Shown here: in pieces, positions 59,001-64,000 of the stretch
How positions within the stretch are numbered: the first letter of the stretch is position 1
Layout: each line of letters begins with the position of its first letter
NCBI GenBank assembly: GCA_949316235.1
Contig: OX438751.1
Location: 16,740,801 to 16,804,800, forward strand
From: Oegoconia quadripuncta
Taxonomy: Eukaryota > Arthropoda > Insecta > Lepidoptera > Autostichidae
Direction of reading: 5' to 3'
Length of the DNA stretch: 64,000 bases
Notes under the pieces: model-generated
Database searches by the model: none
What the model saw: the letters and a program-made list of their open reading frames with translations, nothing else
Told to the model about the DNA's origin: nothing
Position numbers and translations under genes: made by a program

Positions 59001-61311
59001 ATCCGCCAGTTGACGAATACTGATTATGTAACTAACTATACTTAGATAGATATACCTAGTTAAGTAGATAATGTTCACTTGCACTTGTAGTACTTGTTAT
59101 AATTATAATTATGCGATTTAGATGTAATCAAATTAATAAATCGCTATATTGTGTATTGCCATATATAGGTACCTCTATTATCAACTATGTCGAATTGTAT
59201 CGTATTAAGTATATACAGTTAATTTTTTTTTGATGAATATTCTTAATAAAATAAAGCTGACATTTTATTTTATTTTTTTTTGGGATGGAGATGTAGAGAT
59301 GAGATTATGTAGTAGATATAAGGTATGTAATTAGCACAATAAATCCAGTACTATATCGGCAGGCCAAGCGTCTTCATTTATCTCCCAACACCAACCCTAT
59401 ACCATTCTAATTAGCGATATTCTTTCTAAATAAAAGTGAAAAAAATAATTAACATCGGCATATTACTATTTGATTTAACTAGTTTTTTTGCAGGCATTTT
59501 CTTTGCTCTCAAGTGTATAGTTGCTTTGTGGTATAGAGTAAACATTTACTAAACCTATTCTGATTAGAAAATTATTTTGATTTTTGTAGAACCAGATCCG
59601 AAGGCTATATGCCGTTGGAGGTACGAGTGCAGTAACCCGGCAGACATCGACACATGCAGATTGCGAACAGAATGTATTAAGCCGACTAACTCATCGAATC
59701 CAGTTGATTGTAAGTTAGAGTTGTTTAAAAACGTAATTGTGTGCTAAAATATTTAATAATTATCTATTTGTCTTTCAAATTAAAAGCATTTATTTGCATT
59801 GCATTAATGCATTATTCTTAGTCTGTCGTGTTTATCATAACTTGCCATGGCACACTTTATACATTATTTTATATGCAACTGATTGTACTTCTTGTACTGT
59901 AGATATTGCGATTGAACACAAAGAAGATGAACATGAGGTGGCTTTGAAGCAGTTTAGAAAAATGTGTAAGTTTTGTATCACCTAAAAATAGTCTACATTA
60001 TCATACCTACCATACAAAACATGCACACATCAACAGACTATATAATAACAAATTTTCTATAAAAAGTGACACACACAAAGAGCACCTTGGGAGAGACTTG
60101 TATCCAGGCTACTGATTTTTGATATTTAAATGCGTTCCTACAAACAAATTTAGCTTAGCCAAAAAGGCTTCTTAAAGTTTACTTGAAATACTTAAATTGG
60201 AAATTGATTAAAGATTGCCTAATACATTTTATTAAATGCTTTAGTATTAATTTTCTATTTGTACTGAATAATTATAGCGAGAAATTAAAAGCTGTTTTGT
60301 TAGAGTTTGACCTACAAACTACCGTGCGCTTACACACTACATAATACTTCATGAGTCTCATTTGAAGTCATATTTTTACGACTTTAATTTTCAGTGGGAA
60401 TTACGATTTTGGACGAAGAAGTAGAAAAGATAAGTAAATATCTACTTTTGATGTACTTTTTGTTGTAGATGCTCAATAATTCATTAATGTGACTTTTTAA
60501 AAATTTAAGGTTAAAAATTTCATGTTCGTATAATTATTTCAGTTGAACGTCGTATTTTGCAATTGAGGCCTCAGAATATGGGTTCGTTTGTTTGTTTACT
60601 GTTACTTTTGTATGTTTACTTATTAATTGTTCTGATTTTTAAAAATAACCTTTCTTCTTTTTATAGAATACGTAGAGAGAGTGGAGAGCCTCGGAGAATA
60701 TTTCGAGAACATTCTCATGGCCGAACATATGAGTACGTATTCTATTTTTTGTTTTGTGTTTTGTAGATAATAGATGTAGATATTTCATAATTATAATTGT
60801 ATATTTATAGGATCTACGACACCAAGATTCAATCCGAGAAACGAATTTCCAGTAACAGAAGCACCGGATTTAGATCCTGAGCCGGTAAATTTAACATTCA
60901 CAAATATTTTTATTTCTTGTTAAATATGTCATTACATTACATTTTATCCCAAATGGGGTGGTCAAAGATATCCCAAATATTGGCATTTATGTATTTCGAA
61001 CATTAAAAGTTTAATGCACCTTCACCTTTCGAAATATACAAAAATACACACGTGACAGGGGGTGATACGGCGTAAAACATGCAAGTCTAGAGATGTTTTT
61101 TGGTGTAAAGTCCCTTAGTGAAAGAGACGGGTTGGTTCTATTATTTGTACGTGCCGAAACCACACATTAATTAATTAAAAATTAATTTCAGAACGTAGCT
61201 GATGTCGGTGTTATTAAAGCAATAAGACCCGATGACGAAGAACTGCAGCCAAAGAGCAAGATGCATTTATATAGGCCATCGATGCCTACCACGACACCGT
61301 TTAGATTATAA
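40979..61311 (+). CDS. Secreted protein of unknown family, 18-exon micro-exon gene
   Basis: Assembled from GT-AG sites: exons 40979-41090, 41198-41362, 41982-42038, 42557-42571, 45082-45150, 45225-45257, 45694-45747, 46984-47049, 47961-48005, 52190-52489, 52570-52680, 59590-59709, 59903-59965, 60395-60433, 60543-60581, 60667-60732, 60811-60884, 61192-61311. The CDS totals 1548 nt, giving 515 aa. Sixteen introns are phase 1 and the last is phase 0. The protein starts with a signal peptide ([17 protein letters not shown]). It has a Lys/His/Ser/Arg-rich region at about residues 206-342, a C-x5-C-x8-C-x5-C block at about 343-382, mixed acidic/basic helical-looking segments, and a Pro/Thr-rich C-terminus. 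No enzyme motif or known domain is recognised. The consistent phase over 17 joins and a single uninterrupted frame argue strongly for a real gene; individual small exons could be wrong or missed. Confidence 0.8.
41198..41362 (+). CDS. Exon 2
   Basis: Acceptor TTAATTTTTTCTCAG; 165 nt, phase 1 to 1, donor GGCA|GTAAGT. Encodes residues about 38-92, including [13 protein letters not shown] and RPSCVRAG, which supply two cysteines. A competing donor (TGT|GTAAGG at 41350) would break the frame of exon 3 as called. Confidence 0.7.
41498..41551. repeat. Intronic hairpin with 16-bp perfect arms
   Basis: TTTTAAGCTCCTGAGC (41498-41513) pairs with its complement at 41536-41551 across a 22-nt loop. Outer GAAAATG/CATTTTC sequences extend the pairing imperfectly. 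It lies in intron 2 of the secreted-protein gene. Confidence 0.85.
41982..42038 (+). CDS. Exon 3
   Basis: Acceptor TTGTTGTTTAATAG; 57 nt, phase 1 to 1, donor AAAAA|GTACGC. Encodes [18 protein letters not shown], an amphipathic helix-like segment. Confidence 0.7.
42557..42571 (+). CDS. Exon 4: 15-nt micro-exon (tentative)
   Basis: A very strong acceptor (TTATTTTTTTTTTAG) and donor (GGCT|GTAAGT) bracket just 15 nt, phase 1 to 1, adding IENPG. Exon 3 can also join exon 5 directly in frame, so this may be a cassette exon or chance. Confidence 0.5.
43344..43383. repeat. Perfect 19-bp palindrome, GA loop
   Basis: Arms 43344-43362 and 43365-43383 around loop GA; three bases later a second palindrome with the same GA loop begins. 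Confidence 0.95.
43387..43474. repeat. Perfect 43-bp palindrome, GA loop
   Basis: Arms 43387-43429 and 43432-43474. The right arm is the normal repeat body; the unrearranged sister copy (43652-43716) has the left arm of the first palindrome joined directly, via CC, to the right arm of this one. Confidence 0.95.
43835..44137 (-). pseudogene. Helitron-type ORF fragment
   Basis: A 100-aa minus-strand frame rich in E/R with repeated short motifs ([31 protein letters not shown]). This resembles the N-terminal 'ETEEQRxxRL' repeats of Helitron-encoded proteins in insects. No Rep or helicase domain follows, so it is a fragment within intron 4 of the secreted-protein gene. Confidence 0.5.
44188..44592. 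repeat. Long inverted repeat, about 126-bp arms
   Basis: Arms 44188-44313 and 44466-44592 are nearly perfect reverse complements (for example TTCTGCAATAATAATAACTG against its complement), separated by about 152 bp of AT-rich spacer. The outer parts include CGACTTCAAAAAACCCGG, related to the neighbouring repeat units. It is a foldback-like structure; a target duplication was not established. Confidence 0.85.
44606..44834 (-). mobile_element. Helitron-like lepidopteran repeat, reversed copy
   Basis: It starts ACTAACTGTTACCCGCGACT and ends with GCATTTATAATATTAGTTGG, the reverse complement of the 11841 family. Includes a CATA microsatellite near 44788. Confidence 0.6.
45082..45150 (+). CDS. Exon 5
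   Basis: Acceptor TTACTCAAATTTCAG; 69 nt, phase 1 to 1, donor GTTCT|GTACGT. Encodes [19 protein letters not shown], helix-like. Confidence 0.75.
45225..45257 (+). CDS. Exon 6: 33-nt micro-exon
   Basis: Acceptor CTTAAATTTCAG, donor AAAAG|GTAGTC, only 74 nt after exon 5. Phase 1 to 1, encodes [11 protein letters not shown]. The other frames contain a stop, supporting the phase. Confidence 0.7.
45694..45747 (+). CDS. Exon 7: 54-nt micro-exon
   Basis: Acceptor TGTATGATTTCAG, donor AGATG|GTAACA; phase 1 to 1. Encodes [18 protein letters not shown], an acidic amphipathic helix-like segment. Confidence 0.75.
45950..46105 (-). repeat. 5S-derived SINE, degraded copy
   Basis: It shares GGGGCACAGCCTTCTGTCAC and AACTTCGCTAATCGAAAACC with the copy at 31243, but the box C part is lost. 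Confidence 0.5.
46784..46920 (-). CDS. Antisense exon candidate inside intron 7
   Basis: On the minus strand, acceptor TATAACCCATACAG precedes 137 nt open for 45 codons ([19 protein letters not shown] at the start, [15 protein letters not shown] at the end), then GTGCAG|GTATGT. Entry phase 2, exit phase 1. The plus strand is full of stops here. Length, frame and both signals support a real exon of a minus-strand gene overlapping the + strand gene. Family unknown. Confidence 0.55.
46984..47049 (+). CDS. Exon 8: 66 nt
   Basis: Acceptor TTATATATTTCAG, donor TACAAG|GTTAGT; phase 1 to 1. Encodes a segment starting [20 protein letters not shown]. Confidence 0.75.
47407..47700 (-). repeat. Common lepidopteran interspersed repeat
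   Basis: After a T-rich tract the sequence reads GGTCACCTGATGG, AATCACCGCCGCCCATGGAC, ACACCCGCAACACC and GCGTTGCCGGCCTTT, a widely repeated lepidopteran element. It is in intron 8; the open frame on its minus strand is repeat sequence. Confidence 0.65.
47961..48005 (+). CDS. Exon 9: 45-nt micro-exon
   Basis: Acceptor CTATTTTCAG, donor CACTT|GTAAGT; phase 1 to 1, encodes [15 protein letters not shown]. Confidence 0.75.
48949..49961 (+). mobile_element. Tc1/mariner-type element A, 1013 bp, 268-bp terminal inverted repeats
   Basis: Ends CAGGGCGTCCCAAAG are flanked by TA duplications (48947-48948 and 49962-49963). Terminal inverted repeats span 48949-49216 and 49694-49961 and are almost identical. 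The interior keeps a C-terminal transposase fragment. It is non-autonomous and sits in intron 9 of the secreted-protein gene. Confidence 0.85.
49355..49615 (+). pseudogene. IS630/Tc1/mariner transposase C-terminal fragment
   Basis: The frame reads [20 protein letters not shown], the conserved '[16 protein letters not shown]' block around the last catalytic acidic region of many insect mariner-like DDE transposases, and ends HFEHLIN then stop. Catalytic residues upstream and the N-terminal DNA-binding domain are absent. Confidence 0.7.
50740..51601 (-). mobile_element. Tc1/mariner-type element B, 862 bp, internal-deletion derivative of A
   Basis: The same 268-bp terminal inverted repeats (50740-51007, 51334-51601) with TA on both sides. 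The interior is the reverse complement of element A, minus about 151 bp that removes the PDLTPLDFF block. Orientation is opposite to A; the gap between the two is about 780 bp. Confidence 0.85.
51086..51328 (-). pseudogene. Transposase remnant of element B
   Basis: Minus-strand frame beginning [13 protein letters not shown] and ending HFEHLIN. It equals element A's fragment on both sides of a 151-bp deletion, so the catalytic block is missing. Confidence 0.65.
51604..51660 (+). repeat. SINE family 2b 3' tail, inverted relative to its neighbour
   Basis: GTACAAGCTTTGCTTAGTTT and onward is the reverse complement of 51740-51795, giving a 56-bp inverted pair of SINE tails around an AT-rich spacer. 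Confidence 0.65.
51730..51957 (-). repeat. tRNA-derived SINE, family 2b, near full-length
   Basis: On the minus strand the head reads CGACCGATTGGTGTAGTGG (A box) and GGTTCAAATCCCGCGACGG (B box), then a body as in 24125-24312. The terminal frames here are repeat sequence. Confidence 0.75.
52190..52489 (+). CDS. Exon 10: Lys/His/Arg/Ser-rich, 300 nt
   Basis: Acceptor GGATAACTTTTTTTAAAG with a branch-like CTAAAC upstream; donor ATACAG|GTTTGT; phase 1 to 1. Encodes 100 aa beginning [20 protein letters not shown], then a long stretch of repeated K-H-K-R-S words ([22 protein letters not shown]). No acidic stretch balances it, so the segment is strongly basic. Confidence 0.8.
52570..52680 (+). CDS. 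Exon 11: 111 nt
   Basis: Acceptor AAACCAACAG (weak polypyrimidine) after an 80-nt intron; donor CCAAAG|GTAATT; phase 1 to 1. Continues the basic region ([17 protein letters not shown]) then turns to [14 protein letters not shown]. Confidence 0.75.
53266..53375 (+). repeat. 5' LTR
   Basis: 110 bp, TGTAGAG at the start and CCTATA at the end, containing an AATAAA polyadenylation signal near 53311. Identical to 59292-59401. Confidence 0.92.
53376..53393 (+). promoter_or_regulatory. Primer-binding site
   Basis: TGGCGACCCTGCCATG, immediately after the 5' LTR, has the TGG start complementary to a tRNA CCA end. I did not assign the tRNA species. Confidence 0.75.
53557..53844 (+). CDS. Small myristoylation-signal transmembrane protein of the retrotransposon
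   Basis: 95 aa. It begins [10 protein letters not shown], a textbook N-myristoylation signal (Gly2, Ser6, Lys7), followed by AQNAAGGG. One hydrophobic helix spans about residues 35-56 ([19 protein letters not shown]), then a strongly basic tail ([18 protein letters not shown]) starts, with a cysteine at 60 that could be palmitoylated. It precedes gag by 298 nt in another frame. The role is unknown; membrane anchoring or a viroporin-like activity are possibilities, not shown. I recall similar short ORFs in other insect gypsy-like elements. Confidence 0.65.
   Translation: MGSTQSKEEIIVAQNAAGGGTSNQAMLERHIGLTNIMLILIFTIFAIGVFISLFYFYKKCHRKWIREEINRVNTRSSSLLRSWRRKQEVPKSEEV
54143..55381 (+). CDS. gag: Gag polyprotein
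   Basis: 412 aa from ATG 54143. The N-terminus is helical ([16 protein letters not shown]). The capsid-like middle region contains [20 protein letters not shown] and [20 protein letters not shown], the pattern of 412/mdg1-type Gag. The C-terminal third is Arg/Gly/Asn/Tyr-rich ([20 protein letters not shown]) and replaces a CCHC zinc knuckle, so RNA binding is probably by RG repeats. The end overlaps the pol frame, which is open from 55311 (about 70 nt overlap). Confidence 0.88.
   Translation: MAKVINVLYKELLCIKTYLIKIGSSRREGEILVRKLNEAKEIRLKYDNTVEEINLLSERIDDEEFKLICDNCTLFETLYRQVEQLCSGSKSCGKYEESSSSSENCNIKILTMEKFDLKVALSLLPLMNDEENNTKHLIDGIEYYASTLDTESQNKLISFVLKSRLSQAAKLRLESNYDSIADLLRAMKKCLLPQKSATALQKQLLSLRQNDASIADYGKELSEMFVNLTISQSQGDSAKYNILKNINEKQAVRQFTDGLRNRRISTIVSAQRFTSLKDAVQAALDEETSSPSTSANVMAMRYANKYNKNFRSRGNYYRNHGFRGTYNPARGRPNYYGTQRGGNVATVSNQRLPPHNPPGQRGTTSYFRSKSYRGRSNHQYNRVIGQVHMISEPDTKPDSSTSPKDENQFFRD
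55374..57893 (+). CDS. pol: Pol: aspartic protease, reverse transcriptase, RNase H
   Basis: The frame is +1 (equally -2) relative to gag and open from 55311. No ATG lies at 55374 (GTG); the first ATG is at 55392, 10 nt past the gag stop. Expression is therefore by frameshifting or reinitiation. Numbering from 55374: protease DTGA at 30-33; RT with LDLHQGYY (Asp377) and YQDD (437-440); RNase H with TDASG (Asp588) and TDHKP (Asp651), then a DALSR tether end near 696. All catalytic residues I checked are present. The frame stops at 57893 because of a frameshift around an A-rich run (57855-57867), before integrase. Confidence 0.9.
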   Translation: MTKHQIMACNNICLLKLSLPDNSAYSWLVDTGASISAIKYKHVREQNIPLQKEHIVIDGIGGKVQAIGSVCLQLLAGGMSVTQKFYVFESLPCRAHGIIGQDFLNKHKSTLDFQNKTLSLHTDGKKRIVLPLTTNNSPVTIPARCEFIHYINTDLTEESVVCASEISEGLYIGSGLVKPINGQIPIRILNITENDFTINNLSPIIHRAYDYHICAFSECKKNSERVKLLFSELHLTHLNKEEQISIENICAKYADIFHLPSDKLSTTDIYQHSIKLKENAVPVFVKPYRLPHSQKGEIKRQIDQMLDEGIIEPCQSEWSSPILLVPKKSNLNGQKKWRLVIDYRKLNNIIQDDKFPLPNINEILDSLSGSIYFSHLDLHQGYYNVKLDPDSRKYTAFSSGQFQMTRMPMGLQTSPSSFSRMINMAMAGLTYEKCMIYQDDLICMGSSLENHNKNLLDIFQRLRKVNLKLNPAKCEFLKKDILYLGHVVSSTGILPDPEKISIVTNYPIPKTTEEVKRFVAFVNYYRKFIPKFAEKAHYLNNLCRKNVTFKWDSNCQKSFESLRNSIISHPVLQYPDLSEGNQFIIQTDASGYAIGSVLNNSDGRPVAYASRSLNKAEKNYPTVEKELLAIVWAVKHFRPYLYGRKFTIQTDHKPLVYLFNMRDPSSRLMKFRIALEEYDFIVEYIRGADNAAADALSRISITSEELKEMNEQLVNVMTRAQRKRESETNRDSRSNMSSTDNQTDHLKVVGTHMKPKYSVELRFINIKELEIVRKLKEVTSETRSLIYVESKMTIFINPASQSQISPGEFARELCDLCKTINMEQIYFKKIKIIIYLLRS
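57857..59023 (+). pseudogene. Integrase, displaced from pol by one frameshift
   Basis: Open from 57857; no ATG at the start, so it is the continuation of pol in another frame. Zinc-binding HHCC is intact (HAGIRRM region, CDKCQRL). The catalytic triad is Asp (codon 58214, FLDTVGPL), Asp (58394, IATDKGTEF) and Glu (58502, SLENTHKSL), i.e. D-x59-D-x35-E. The C-terminal domain has YKGPYKV and ends shortly before the purine tract. The shift in AAAAAAATAAAAATAA is either a loss-of-function mutation in this copy or a sequence error. Confidence 0.85.
59280..59291 (+). promoter_or_regulatory. Polypurine tract
   Basis: TTGGGATGGAGA, after a T-rich run, ends directly at the 3' LTR, the position where plus-strand DNA synthesis is primed. 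Confidence 0.75.
59292..59401 (+). repeat. 3' LTR
   Basis: Identical to the 5' LTR over all 110 bp; followed by the target duplication CCAT. Confidence 0.92.
59590..59709 (+). CDS. Exon 12: four-cysteine block
   Basis: Acceptor GATTTTTGTAG, donor GATT|GTAAGT; 120 nt, phase 1 to 1. Encodes [20 protein letters not shown] then [11 protein letters not shown]: cysteines spaced C-x5-C-x8-C-x5-C with CRWRYEC and CRLRTEC as an internal repeat. This is the best-defined putative extracellular module in the protein. Confidence 0.85.
59903..59965 (+). CDS. Exon 13: 63 nt
   Basis: Acceptor CTTGTACTGTAG, donor AATGT|GTAAGT; phase 1 to 1. Encodes an acidic/basic helical-looking [20 protein letters not shown]. 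Confidence 0.8.
60395..60433 (+). CDS. Exon 14: 39-nt micro-exon
   Basis: Acceptor CTTTAATTTTCAG, donor GATAA|GTAAAT; phase 1 to 1, encodes [13 protein letters not shown]. Confidence 0.75.
60543..60581 (+). CDS. Exon 15: 39-nt micro-exon
   Basis: Acceptor AATTATTTCAG; donor ATATGG|GTTCGT is weak. Phase 1 to 1, encodes [13 protein letters not shown]. The boundary at the 3' end is less certain than the others. Confidence 0.65.
60667..60732 (+). CDS. Exon 16: 66 nt
   Basis: Acceptor TTCTTTTTATAG, donor TATGA|GTACGT; phase 1 to 1, encodes [20 protein letters not shown]. Confidence 0.8.
60811..60884 (+). CDS. Exon 17: 74 nt
   Basis: Acceptor TATATTTATAG, donor GCCG|GTAAAT; enters in phase 1 and leaves in phase 0, the only phase change in the gene. 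Encodes [20 protein letters not shown] and PEP. Confidence 0.8.
61192..61311 (+). CDS. Exon 18: terminal coding exon
   Basis: Acceptor AAATTAATTTCAG; phase 0; encodes [20 protein letters not shown], then a basic patch and [11 protein letters not shown], and stops at TAA 61309-61311. A canonical AATAAA was not seen close downstream, so the 3' UTR end is unknown. Confidence 0.85.
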   Translation, partial: NVADVGVIKAIRPDDEELQPKSKMHLYRPSMPTTTPFRL

Positions 61312-61904
61312 AACATTAAGCACCAGTTGTGTGAATACATTGCCAATATTCTATTTGAATATGATATATTTCATTATACCATTATAAGATTTCATTTTTC
61401 TTTGGTGACCCCAAAGAAAAATGAAGTTCTTTTTACGTCAATGCTTATTTCTTAACAACTATAGATAGATATGGATAAAGTACAGGAATCATGTTAACAA
61501 TTTTATAACAAAGAAAGACTGCATTCCAATCAAAGATTTTCAAAAAATTAATACACGATTCGCAGTTATATCCAGATATTTTGGTGGATTTCTTTCAGAC
61601 TAATGTCGTTCTGGATGTGTTGTCAAGCCACTAGGCCATCTGCTTTCCTAATGTGCCCCACAAAGCAAGGTAACACTAGTATGAAAATCCCACTATTACT
61701 AACCTATACAACGTCTGATCGCGCAAAACTTTCTCTATCTCTAATAATTTCTGATTTTTTCTTAATGGCCCATCCCAGTTGGCCCACAGTTTATATAATT
61801 ATGTACAAACCTTGAGTCAGTTTCTTCAAGCAGGTCTCTTAAGATTTGATGTTTTAGCTAAGTAACACAATACGTTACGTTCTCCCTGTTGTTTATAAAT
61901 GTGA
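61312..61904. other. 3' UTR/intergenic stretch
   Basis: AT-rich sequence after the stop codon, with no further exon recognised; a small inverted match TTTCATTTTTC/GAAAAATGAA flanks 61390-61425. Confidence 0.35.
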
Positions 61905-62025
61905 AAGGTTACACGTGGCCGATGCTGCATATTTATTGAAGAACGTTAGACCGAAGTCGGGCAAGGCCAGCACCGCGGCCGACGAGGCGTACCACGCTTC
62001 GACGTCCCGGAATCGAATGACATGA
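61905..62025. other. GC-rich coding-like segment, strand undecided
   Basis: Open on the + strand (VADAAYLLKNVRPKSGKAST, ending at TGA 62020-62022) and on the minus strand (VEAWYASSAAVLALPDFGLT). Composition stands out from its surroundings. Splice signals are not convincing on either strand. Confidence 0.3.
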
Positions 62026-63667
62026 CACTATTCATAGCATATATTGTCCACAATATCTATTTCTATTTACGTCAGCTCAAGCTTTTTCATATAACATTGT
62101 TTATCATCCTATTTATTCTATCAATCTATGTAGGTAAGTATTCATTCATTTATTTGAATAATAAATGATTCAAGAAATTGAAAATTTCACAAAATTAGTT
62201 TGTGCTTAAAATTAATATTATTCCCATTTTAGTCTTTAATAAGAGTTCTTCGTAACGAATAAGATAGCAATGAAGACCTCCTCAGAATTTCAAATGAATA
62301 GACATAATCCATATTTCAGTGGAGGTAGCTGCCGCAGGCCGCTGCGATCCGGGGATTATGAGTCTTGCCAGAGTAAATCCAGCAGTTTGATGAAAAACCG
62401 ACGAGAGCAGATTGTTTTAGGTATTGGTATCTCCCTCTGCATTTAATTACAGCAGTGCACCGCGCTCGAGCCGGGGCGGCTTGTTAACTAGATTTGCGTG
62501 AACTCCTTAAACGACACGCTCGCAACAGATTTACAGTAAATTATAAGACATGTTTATTCATACTCGTATAGTGTGGAAAATCGTATAATAGCATTCACAT
62601 TGTGTTTTAAATGTAAAGAATACATGGAATACTCGTTTTAGGTATTAGGGAAAATTTGTGCACTGGCCCCTGATTCTCGCTCGCTCGAGAGTTCAATGTC
62701 GATAACATCAGTATGTCTGTCACTTTCATACTTATGAGCAAGTGCAAAAGTGATAAATCTATTGATGTCTATCGACAATGAAATGTCGAGCGCACGAGAA
62801 TTGGGATCTTGCAGTGGAATGTTCACAAAGGCTGATTACGTTAGTTTTTAGTATTTCAACCAAGTTTTAGTATACGTCTGATTTTTTTATAATTAGTAAT
62901 AGTTCGATATTCAGCACAGATTGCTTCAATATTTAGCTTTGTAGTGGATGGAATGCTTATTTTTGTACAAAATCATACTTTATGAATATTTTTTTGATTA
63001 CCTACAGTATTTTTCGAACTTATTTAGTGTAGATAAAATTTGAGAAAAATTAATGTTTTCTGTACTGCAGCGTGTTACTCGGTGTGTTTATAATTAAATT
63101 TGGATAATAATGCCCCAAAAGACTTCAACTATTACCCCTATAAGGCGTTGTATCGACGTTCCTAACACGCTGTATATGCAGTTAGTTGAAACTTTTGAAT
63201 GACGGTTCAATTTCACTTTGTTGCACGGTTAACCATTTACCAGCGCTGCAGAGCGGCCCCGTTTTGATCCTGTGTTTGCCATGCAGATGACAGCTGCACC
63301 CTAACCTACGAGGCATTGGTTATTGCAGTGTCACGGCACTTGCTTTTGAAACTAACTAGAAATTAATGTTTTGTTCTCGTTCTGTAGATGTGAATATCAC
63401 AAAAGTAATTGTCATATAACGTGAGGTCGGATAGCTTGATTTCTAAACTGCATAACAGCATTTCCTCACTCTTTCATTATCATCATAATATTTTATTACC
63501 TATATATTTTACTGTAGGCAGGTAAACTTTGATTAAAGTGGAAGGTACATCTTACTGAAAGAACAAATATTTTGTTAACAGGATTTTTGTATTCTGACTA
63601 TGGGACCGCATAGTCCAACACGCGTAAGTCGTCACTGGTTACTTGGTACTCGTATACCCATTGAGAC
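62026..63667. other. Gene-free stretch
   Basis: No exon or complete repeat recognised; short GC-rich patches near 62330-62500 and 63240-63320 are unexplained. Confidence 0.35.
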
Positions 63668-63990
63668 TTTCGTCTCCATCTCACAACGAGCTATGAAGAG
63701 GGCGATGCTCGGTGTTATAATGTGAGATCCAATCAGCAATAAGTGATATGCATCAGGGTTCTAGACTACCAGCCACAGGAAGTCCACTGCTGAACACATT
63801 CGTCCCTCATAGATTTACAGAGCGACATAGTTGGAAGCGGCCTGCATCCAGCAACTACATACCTATACCTAATAGATACAATATTAAGTTAGCGAGTCGA
63901 TGGCAAACACATCAAATTCTTGAATACGCGGACAGCATTGTAAAGGTCCTGTAGAGACGTATCGGGACACGCAGGGCAACATAGAAGATG
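63668..63990 (+). pseudogene. LINE (endonuclease-reverse transcriptase) fragment
   Basis: A + frame reads SISQRAMKRAMLGVIM then TGA then DPISNK. This matches the 'TQRAMERAMLGVSLRDRIRN' block near the C-terminus of RTE/endonuclease-RT proteins common in Lepidoptera. Downstream sequence includes GCGAGTCGATGGCAAACACA, also at 14785-14822. Stops show it is decayed; it runs to the window edge. Confidence 0.55.
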
Positions 63991-64000
63991 CCCCATAGTT

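Larger units (their letters stand above)
53266..59401 (+). mobile_element. Ty3/gypsy LTR retrotransposon, mdg1/412-like, about 6.14 kb
   Basis: Identical 110-bp LTRs (53266-53375, 59292-59401), a 4-bp target duplication CCAT (53262-53265, 59402-59405; reading ACCAT with 109-bp LTRs is equally possible), a primer-binding site directly after the 5' LTR and a purine-rich tract before the 3' LTR. The order is small membrane ORF, gag, protease-RT-RNase H, integrase. There is no envelope gene. Identical LTRs mean very recent insertion. It lies in sense orientation in intron 11 of the secreted-protein gene. Confidence 0.93.

Overview
The window is eukaryotic, from an insect and most probably a moth or butterfly. 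It is AT-rich, genes are split into short exons with GT-AG introns, and it carries repeats typical of Lepidoptera: several tRNA-headed SINEs, Helitron-like repeats opening with an ACTAATATTATAA-type end, short LINE tails ending in (TGATGA)n, and units beginning with a CGACTTCAAAAAAGGAGGAGG-type motif. No species can be named from sequence alone. The bacterial concepts of operon, RBS and terminator do not apply.

The main result is a multi-exon gene on the + strand, 40979-61311. I assembled it by hand from splice sites: 18 coding exons totalling 1548 nt (515 aa plus stop). It starts with a signal peptide and ends at a TAA at 61309-61311. Sixteen of its 17 introns are phase 1, so every exon from 2 to 16 is a multiple of 3 nt; the last intron is phase 0. 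Many exons are micro-exons (15-69 nt). The predicted secreted protein has a central Lys/His/Ser-rich basic region, a four-cysteine block with a duplicated CRxRxEC motif, and an acidic/proline-rich C-terminus. I do not recognise the family. The layout resembles 'micro-exon genes' that encode fast-evolving secreted proteins elsewhere.

Its introns hold most of the mobile DNA on the right side of the window. Intron 4 carries repeat units, a double palindrome, a long inverted repeat and a Helitron-type ORF fragment. Intron 7 carries a 5S-derived SINE fragment and a good antisense exon candidate. Intron 8 carries a common lepidopteran repeat. Intron 9 carries two Tc1/mariner-type elements with 268-bp terminal repeats, plus SINEs. 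Intron 11 carries a very young Ty3/gypsy LTR retrotransposon (53266-59401, mdg1/412-like) with identical 110-bp LTRs. That element encodes a small myristoylation-signal/transmembrane protein, gag, and protease-RT-RNase H, with integrase displaced by one frameshift.

The left 40 kb is mostly non-coding. It holds a compact BEL/Pao deletion derivative with 183-bp LTRs and a 5-bp target duplication (3500-4545), scattered SINE, Helitron-like and LINE fragments, two Harbinger-type MITEs with TAA target duplications (33466-33821, 38361-38685), 5S-rRNA-derived SINEs (31.3 and 39.6 kb), and a second double palindrome (13.1 kb). A few isolated exon candidates occur on both strands. Minus-strand candidates at 46784-46920, 22441-22492 and 8039-8097 may belong to one long minus-strand gene, but this is inference.
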